Assembly (NCBI GenBank): GCA_900754435.1
Contig: CAAECT010000116.1
Coordinates: 1 to 9,819 of the forward strand
DNA length: 9,819 bases
Direction: 5' to 3'
Origin: an uncultured Collinsella sp.
GTDB lineage: Bacteria; Actinomycetota; Coriobacteriia; Coriobacteriales; Coriobacteriaceae
Part shown: positions 5,434-9,819 of the stretch, one piece after another
Layout: each line of letters starts with the position of its first letter
Numbering within the stretch: the first letter of the stretch is position 1
The notes under the pieces: generated by a model
Database searches by the model: none
What the model saw: only the letters and a program-made list of their open reading frames with translations
Told to the model about the DNA's origin: nothing
Made by a program: the position numbers and the translations under genes

Positions 5434-5464
5434 GGTTAGGCACAAAACAATTCCACTACCTAAC
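5426..5464. promoter_or_regulatory. Candidate MarR operator (CCTAA/TTAGG half-sites)
   Basis: CCTAA (5426-5430) and TTAGG (5436-5440) form a 15-bp dyad that covers the -10 box and the presumed start site. A third half-site, CCTAAC (5459-5464), mirrors GTTAGG (5435-5440). A dimeric MarR protein encoded just downstream could bind here and block its own promoter. Position and symmetry are seen; the binding protein is inferred. Confidence 0.6.
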
Positions 5465-5488
5465 TAAAGAAAGGAGCGAAGCTTAGAT

Positions 5489-5992
5489 ATGTGTGTTGAA
5501 CCACTCGTCCTTCCGCATGAGCCCGGCGGTGACCCGTCGCAACCGGTAGACATACCCGAAGCGGTCAGCGCCGAAGACAAACTCGCCAAGCGCATCCTGA
5601 GCGGCCTGGGCTTTTGCGGCCATTACATGCATTTTCACGGCGGCGGCATATCTGGCAAGGCGCCTATTGTCTGCCTACTCGCCAAGCAGCCGACCGGCGA
5701 GCTGTCCCAACAGGAGCTCGGCATGCACTTCGACCTCAAGCCAGGGTCCCTTTCCGAGATTCTGTCCAAGCTCGAACTGGGCGGTCTTATCGAGCGCAGT
5801 CGCAATCCCAAAGACCGTCGGCAGCTCACCATCCGCCTGACCGAAGCGGGATGGGAAAAGGCCCGTGTTGAGCAGGCAGCCCGCATTCGCTTTAGGGAAC
5901 AGGCCTTTAGCGCCCTTACGCACGACGAGCGCGAACAGCTCGCCGAGATGCTCGAAAAAATCCGAGTAACCTGGGAGGAACTGGATGATTAA
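5489..5992 (+). CDS. MarR-family transcriptional regulator
   Basis: This 167-residue protein has a winged helix-turn-helix of the MarR type. Helices run over LSQQELGMHFDLKPGSLSEILSKLELGGLIERS (72-104), followed by the wing with the family's D109-R110-R111 and then LTEAGWEKA. Residues 1-28 form a proline-rich, probably disordered tail. Just before the DNA-binding domain lies C43-x-H45-x2-H48-x-H50 followed by GGG, which might sense a metal, an oxidant or a ligand (inference). It most likely represses the promoter at 5405-5433 and releases it when the exporter's substrate is present. The stop codon overlaps the start of the first ABC gene by 8 nt, so expression is tightly coupled. The chosen ATG is the only suitable start after AAAGGAG (5470-5476). 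Confidence 0.9.
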   Translation: MCVEPLVLPHEPGGDPSQPVDIPEAVSAEDKLAKRILSGLGFCGHYMHFHGGGISGKAPIVCLLAKQPTGELSQQELGMHFDLKPGSLSEILSKLELGGLIERSRNPKDRRQLTIRLTEAGWEKARVEQAARIRFREQAFSALTHDEREQLAEMLEKIRVTWEELDD

Positions 5993-7808
5993 AACCCTCA
6001 TGGGAAGCATCCGCGACTATATGAAAGTCACTGTTGCCACGCCATTGCTCGTGCTTGGCGAGGTGCTCTGCGAAATGATGATCCCGTTTATCACCGCCGA
6101 CATGATCGACGCCATCAAAGACGGTGCCACCGTCGCCCAGATGCTTCCCACCGCAGGCTTTTTGGTGCTCATCGCACTGACGTCGCTCGCTTTTGGTGCC
6201 GCTGCCGGCGTCACCTGCAGTCATGCGAGCTGCGGCTTCGCCAAGAACCTGCGTCACGACCTGTTCTACAAGATCCAGACGTTCAGCTTTGCCAACATCG
6301 ATGAGTTCTCGAGCTCCTCGCTCGTCACCCGCCTCACCACCGACATCAACAACGTGCAGCAGGCCTTTATGATGCTCATCCGCATCGCCGTGCGCGCGCC
6401 GCTGGTATTGGTCTTTGCCTTTGCCATGGCCTACGCCATGGGCGGCAGCGTCGCCATGGTCTACCTGGTCATCATTCCGCTGCTGGGCTTTGGCCTGTTC
6501 TTTATCATCTATAAGGTGCGCCCGATCTTTGCCCGCGTGTTCCGCAAGTACGACGCGCTCAACGAGTCCGTCGAGGAAAACGTCACCGGCATGCGCGTGG
6601 TCAAGAGCTATGTGCGCCAGGACTACGAGAAAGAGAAGTTCGCCACCGCCGCGCGCGACGTCCAGATGGACTTTACCCGCGCCGAAAAGCTACTCGCCTT
6701 CAATAACCCCATGATGAACATCTGCGTCAACGGCGCGTTCGTTGTCATCATCTACCTGGGCTCCAAGCTCATCATCACGAGCCAGGGCACCTTGTTCGAC
6801 GTGGGCCAGCTCTCCTCGATCTTTACCTATGGCTTCCAGATTCTGATGAGTCTGATGCAGCTGTCGATGATCTTTGTCATGGTGACCATGGCCGACGAGT
6901 CGGCACACCGCATTACCGAGGTGCTTGCCGCCGAGCCCACGATCGCCGATCCCGCCGAGCCCGTGCTCGAGGTCGCCGATGGCTCCATCGACTTTGACCA
7001 CGTGAGCTTTAAGTATTCCGCGCATGCGAAGCGCCAGGCGCTCGACGATATCAACCTGCACATTAAGAGCGGCGAGACCATCGGTATTATCGGCGGCACC
7101 GGCTCGGCCAAGTCGACGCTCGTGAATCTGATCGCCCGCCTGTACGATGTCACCGAGGGCACCGTGCGCGTCGGCGGCGTGAACGTACGCAACTACGATC
7201 TGGACGCGCTGCGCCGCCAGGTAGCCATGGTGCTGCAGAAAAACGTGCTGTTTAGCGGCACCATCGCCGAAAACCTGCGCTGGGGCGACCCGAACGCCAC
7301 CGACGAGGAAGTCCGCGAGGCAGCACATCTGGCCTGCGCCGACGAGTTTGTCGACGGCTTCCCCAAGGGCTACGACACCTGGATTGAGCAGGGCGGCTCC
7401 AACGTTTCCGGCGGCCAGAAGCAGCGCCTGTGCATTGCGCGTGCCCTGCTGCGTCGCCCCAAGATCTTGATCCTGGATGACTCCACGAGCGCCGTCGACA
7501 CCAAGACCGACGCCAAGATCCGCGAGGGCCTGGCGAGTTATCTGCCCAACACGACCAAGCTCATCATTGCCCAGCGTATTAGCTCCGTGCAGGATGCCGA
7601 TCGCATCATCGTCATGGAGGGCGGCCGCATCAAGGACATCGGCAACCACGACGAGCTGCTCAAGACGAGCGAGATCTACCGCGAGACTTTTACCTCGCAG
7701 AACAAGATGAGCGCCGAGGGCGAGGACGCAGGCGAGACCGCTGCAGCCGGCACCGAGGCATCTGCATCGCAAACCCAGACCCAGGAAGGAGGCGAGGCAC
7801 ATGAGTAA
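5985..7808 (+). CDS. ABC exporter half-transporter A (TMD-NBD), degenerate catalytic residues
   Basis: This 607-residue protein has an N-terminal six-helix type-1 exporter domain (about 15-320) and an ATP-binding domain (about 335-575). Walker A is GGTGSAKST (370-378), with A375 where most have Gly. The signature is VSGGQ (474-478). Walker B is ILILDDSTS with D499 in place of the catalytic glutamate, and the switch histidine is replaced by Q530 (IIAQR). These changes mark the non-catalytic partner of heterodimeric exporters such as TM287/288, BmrC/BmrD and LmrC/LmrD. Residues after about 575 form an acidic, Ala/Thr/Gln-rich tail with no clear fold. Ribosome site GGGAGGA (5973-5979) precedes ATG 5985, and both ends overlap neighbours by 8 nt. 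Likely role: multidrug or peptide/lipid export; the substrate is unknown. Confidence 0.92.
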   Translation: MIKTLMGSIRDYMKVTVATPLLVLGEVLCEMMIPFITADMIDAIKDGATVAQMLPTAGFLVLIALTSLAFGAAAGVTCSHASCGFAKNLRHDLFYKIQTFSFANIDEFSSSSLVTRLTTDINNVQQAFMMLIRIAVRAPLVLVFAFAMAYAMGGSVAMVYLVIIPLLGFGLFFIIYKVRPIFARVFRKYDALNESVEENVTGMRVVKSYVRQDYEKEKFATAARDVQMDFTRAEKLLAFNNPMMNICVNGAFVVIIYLGSKLIITSQGTLFDVGQLSSIFTYGFQILMSLMQLSMIFVMVTMADESAHRITEVLAAEPTIADPAEPVLEVADGSIDFDHVSFKYSAHAKRQALDDINLHIKSGETIGIIGGTGSAKSTLVNLIARLYDVTEGTVRVGGVNVRNYDLDALRRQVAMVLQKNVLFSGTIAENLRWGDPNATDEEVREAAHLACADEFVDGFPKGYDTWIEQGGSNVSGGQKQRLCIARALLRRPKILILDDSTSAVDTKTDAKIREGLASYLPNTTKLIIAQRISSVQDADRIIVMEGGRIKDIGNHDELLKTSEIYRETFTSQNKMSAEGEDAGETAAAGTEASASQTQTQEGGEAHE

Positions 7809-9720
7809 GGCCGCTACCGCCGAGCACGCACGCAACCGCAAGGGCGGCACCATGACGCGCCTCATCAAGATGCTCTTTGGCTTCTACCCGGTGCTTTTGC
7901 CCCTCGTCGTCGCCGGCGTGGTGCTCTGCGCCGTCATCAACTCCATCGGCGCGACGTTTCTCCAGAGCGCGCTGCAGGTCATCAGCGAATCATGGCAGTC
8001 GGGCGACTGGACGGCCGCGCAGCCCAAAATTCTGAAGCTTGTGACTACTCTCGGCTGCATCTACGCCGTGGGCGTCGCGTCTTCGCTCTTCTGGAACCGC
8101 GCCATGGCCGTCATCACGCAGGGCTCGCTCGAGAAGCTGCGCGAGAAGATGTTCAACCGCATGCAGGACCTGCCGATCCGCTACTTCGACACGCATCAGC
8201 GCGGCGACATCATGAGCCACTACACCAACGACATCGACACGCTGCGCCAAATGATCAGCCAGTCGCTGCCCAACCTGCTCATGACGATCATCGTCATCGT
8301 CACGGTGTTCTTCATCATGCTGTACTACAGCGTCTGGATGTGCCTGGTCATCATTGCCGGCGTCGCCTTTATGACCTTTATGACCAAGCTCCTCGGATCC
8401 AACTCCGCGCGCTTTTTTATTGCGCAGCAGACCGAGCTCGGTGTGGTCGAAGGTCATATCGAGGAGGTCATGAACGGTCAGAAGGTCGTCAAGGCATTCT
8501 GCCACGAGTCCGCCGCCGAGGCCGATTTCGATGAGCGCAACGAGAAGCTCTTCGAGGTCTCGCAGAAGGCCAACATGTACGCCAACATCCTCATGCCCGT
8601 CCTTATGAACCTGGGCAACCTGCTCTACGTGCTGGTCGCGTTAGCCGGCGGCATCTTCCTGGCGCTGGGCGTGCCTAACCTGAGCATCTCGGGCATGGCG
8701 CTTTCCATCGCCGTCGTGGTACCGTTCCTCAACATGACCAAGCAGTTCTGCGGCCAGATCGGCCAGATCTCGCAGCAGATCAACGCCGTGGTCATGGGCC
8801 TCGCCGGCGCCGACCGCATCTTTGAGCTGCTCGACGAGGAGCCCGAGGCCGACGAGGGCTACGTGACACTTGTCAACGCTCAGGTGAACCCCGATACCTG
8901 GCAGCTCGAGGAGGCCGACCACCACACCGGCATGTGGGCGTGGAAGCATCCGCACCGCGCGACCGGCGAAATCGAGTACGTGCCGCTGCGTGGCGATCTG
9001 GTCATGGACAACGTGGACTTTGGCTACACGCCCGACCACGAGGTGCTGCACGGCGTGTCCGTGTACGCCAAGCCGGGTCAGAAAGTCGCGTTTGTCGGTG
9101 CCACCGGTGCCGGTAAGACGACCATCACCAACCTCATCAACCGTTTCTATGACATCGCCGACGGCAAGATTCGCTACGACGGCATCAACGTCAACAAGAT
9201 CCGCAAGGCAGACCTGCGCCGCTCGCTGGGCGTGGTGCTGCAGGACGTGAACCTGTTCCCCGGCACCGTGATGGACAACATCCGCTACGGCAACCTGGAT
9301 GCCACCGACGAGGAGTGCATCGCAGCGGCCAAGCTCGCGGGCGCGGACGACTTTATCACCCGCCTGCCCGACGGCTACGACACCATGCTCACCGGCAACG
9401 GCGCCCAGCTGTCGCAAGGCCAGCGCCAGCTGATTTCGATTGCACGCGCTGCCGTCGCCGATCCGCCGGCGATGATCCTGGACGAGGCCACGAGCTCCAT
9501 CGACGCCCGCACCGAGGCTATCGTGCAGGCTGGCATGGATAAGCTCATGGAGGGCCGCACGACGTTTGTCATCGCACACCGCCTGTCCACCGTGCGCAAC
9601 TCCGACGCGATCATCTGCCTGGACCACGGCCGCATCATCGAGCGCGGTAACCACGACGAGCTGATCGCCAAGCGCGGATACTACTATCAGCTCTATACCG
9701 GAGCGTTTGAGCTCGAGTAG
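7801..9720 (+). CDS. ABC exporter half-transporter B (TMD-NBD), catalytic partner
   Basis: This 639-residue protein is the partner of the upstream half-transporter. A six-helix type-1 exporter domain (about 20-330) is followed by a charged linker of about 50 residues (346-397, with TGMWAWKHPHRATGE), longer than in most exporters, and then the ATP-binding domain. Walker A GATGAGKT (433-440), Walker B MILDEATS with catalytic E562, and switch H593 (IAHR) are all canonical. The signature is LSQGQ (537-541) instead of LSGGQ. Its Walker/His set therefore pairs with the partner's intact VSGGQ to make one good ATP site, and its altered signature faces the partner's D499/Q530. Strong ribosome site AAGGAGG (7786-7792) supports ATG 7801; an ATG at 7852 is less likely. 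It ends the operon, with a hairpin downstream. Confidence 0.93.
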   Translation: MSKAATAEHARNRKGGTMTRLIKMLFGFYPVLLPLVVAGVVLCAVINSIGATFLQSALQVISESWQSGDWTAAQPKILKLVTTLGCIYAVGVASSLFWNRAMAVITQGSLEKLREKMFNRMQDLPIRYFDTHQRGDIMSHYTNDIDTLRQMISQSLPNLLMTIIVIVTVFFIMLYYSVWMCLVIIAGVAFMTFMTKLLGSNSARFFIAQQTELGVVEGHIEEVMNGQKVVKAFCHESAAEADFDERNEKLFEVSQKANMYANILMPVLMNLGNLLYVLVALAGGIFLALGVPNLSISGMALSIAVVVPFLNMTKQFCGQIGQISQQINAVVMGLAGADRIFELLDEEPEADEGYVTLVNAQVNPDTWQLEEADHHTGMWAWKHPHRATGEIEYVPLRGDLVMDNVDFGYTPDHEVLHGVSVYAKPGQKVAFVGATGAGKTTITNLINRFYDIADGKIRYDGINVNKIRKADLRRSLGVVLQDVNLFPGTVMDNIRYGNLDATDEECIAAAKLAGADDFITRLPDGYDTMLTGNGAQLSQGQRQLISIARAAVADPPAMILDEATSSIDARTEAIVQAGMDKLMEGRTTFVIAHRLSTVRNSDAIICLDHGRIIERGNHDELIAKRGYYYQLYTGAFELE

Positions 9721-9731
9721 GACCGGTTACT

Positions 9732-9772
9732 CACGGAGGGCGCCCCGAGGGTGGCGGGGGAATTCCTCCGTG
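9732..9772. other. Hairpin after the ABC operon, possible transcription end
   Basis: CACGGAGG (9732-9739) pairs with CCTCCGTG (9765-9772). Inside, CGCC (9741-9744) can pair with GGCG (9753-9756). It begins 11 nt after the stop codon, where a terminator is expected, but the following bases (CTCAAACATC) are not T-rich. A weak or factor-dependent end is all I would claim. Confidence 0.4.
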
Positions 9773-9786
9773 CTCAAACATCCTCG

Positions 9787-9798
9787 CTGCGCTACGAT
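9787..9798 (+). promoter_or_regulatory. Possible -10 region of the next gene (beyond the window)
   Basis: CTGCGCTACGAT ends in a -10-like TACGAT (9793-9798). It shares nine leading bases with the candidate promoter on the minus strand at 5337-5329. The gene it would serve is outside the window, so this is a pattern match only. Confidence 0.35.
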
Positions 9799-9819
9799 AG
9801 TACGCGCGGACAAAATACC

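Noticed and set aside
6690..7868. Minus-strand open frame of 392 codons
   Set aside because: It is antisense to the first ABC gene, with no domain pattern and the Ala/Gly/Asp/His/Val bias expected of a mirrored GC-rich coding frame.
8641..9654. Minus-strand open frame of 337 codons
   Set aside because: It is the mirror of the second ABC gene's ATP-binding domain. It has no recognisable motif and no ribosome site.
9731..9772. T-box riboswitch, suggested by GAGGGTGGCGG
   Set aside because: The upstream specifier region would have to lie inside the ABC coding sequence, and no T-box conserved elements or T-rich terminator follow. A simple hairpin explains it.

Overview
The window looks like the chromosome of a high-GC Gram-positive gut actinobacterium of the Coriobacteriia, most likely Collinsella or a close relative. 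This rests on GC-rich codon use, the gene families present, and short palindromes built on TGTGACAAAGGGAC that I associate from memory with that group. No taxonomic marker gene is present, so the assignment is inference.

Layout. Positions 1-361 hold the 3' end of an MFS transporter (+). Positions 362-2407 hold an AAA+ ATPase/DUF4143 gene (+) with a striking repeat array in front, then a low-molecular-weight tyrosine phosphatase. A 177-bp convergent spacer with two inverted-repeat elements leads to a second AAA+ ATPase/DUF4143 gene on the minus strand (3946-2585), which has its own repeat array upstream. Next is a minus-strand pair (5275-4129): a pyridoxal-kinase-like protein and a TIGR04076-type small Cys-rich protein. 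From a divergent promoter region (5276-5488) a plus-strand operon runs to 9720: a MarR regulator and two ABC half-exporters. The last 99 bases hold a hairpin and the probable promoter of the next gene.

How the genes work together. The marR-ABC-ABC genes overlap by 8 nt at each junction and look like a self-regulated heterodimeric exporter: a good sigma-70 promoter is overlapped by CCTAA/TTAGG half-sites. All non-canonical nucleotide-site residues of the two ABC proteins fall in a single composite ATP site.

The most unusual part is the pair of AAA+ ATPase/DUF4143 genes. Each is preceded by three repeat units with an exact 33-bp period. The two arrays differ in sequence (TGTA-N7-TACA dyads for the first, ATGAAATG direct repeats for the second), yet have the same copy number and period, and each ends within about 25 bp of its start codon. 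Both proteins carry a Walker ATPase domain and a C-terminal E...GE(L/V)DF...P(V/I)EVKS pattern resembling a PD-(D/E)XK nuclease core. A gene-specific repeat recognised by its own ATPase/nuclease is a plausible but untested idea.
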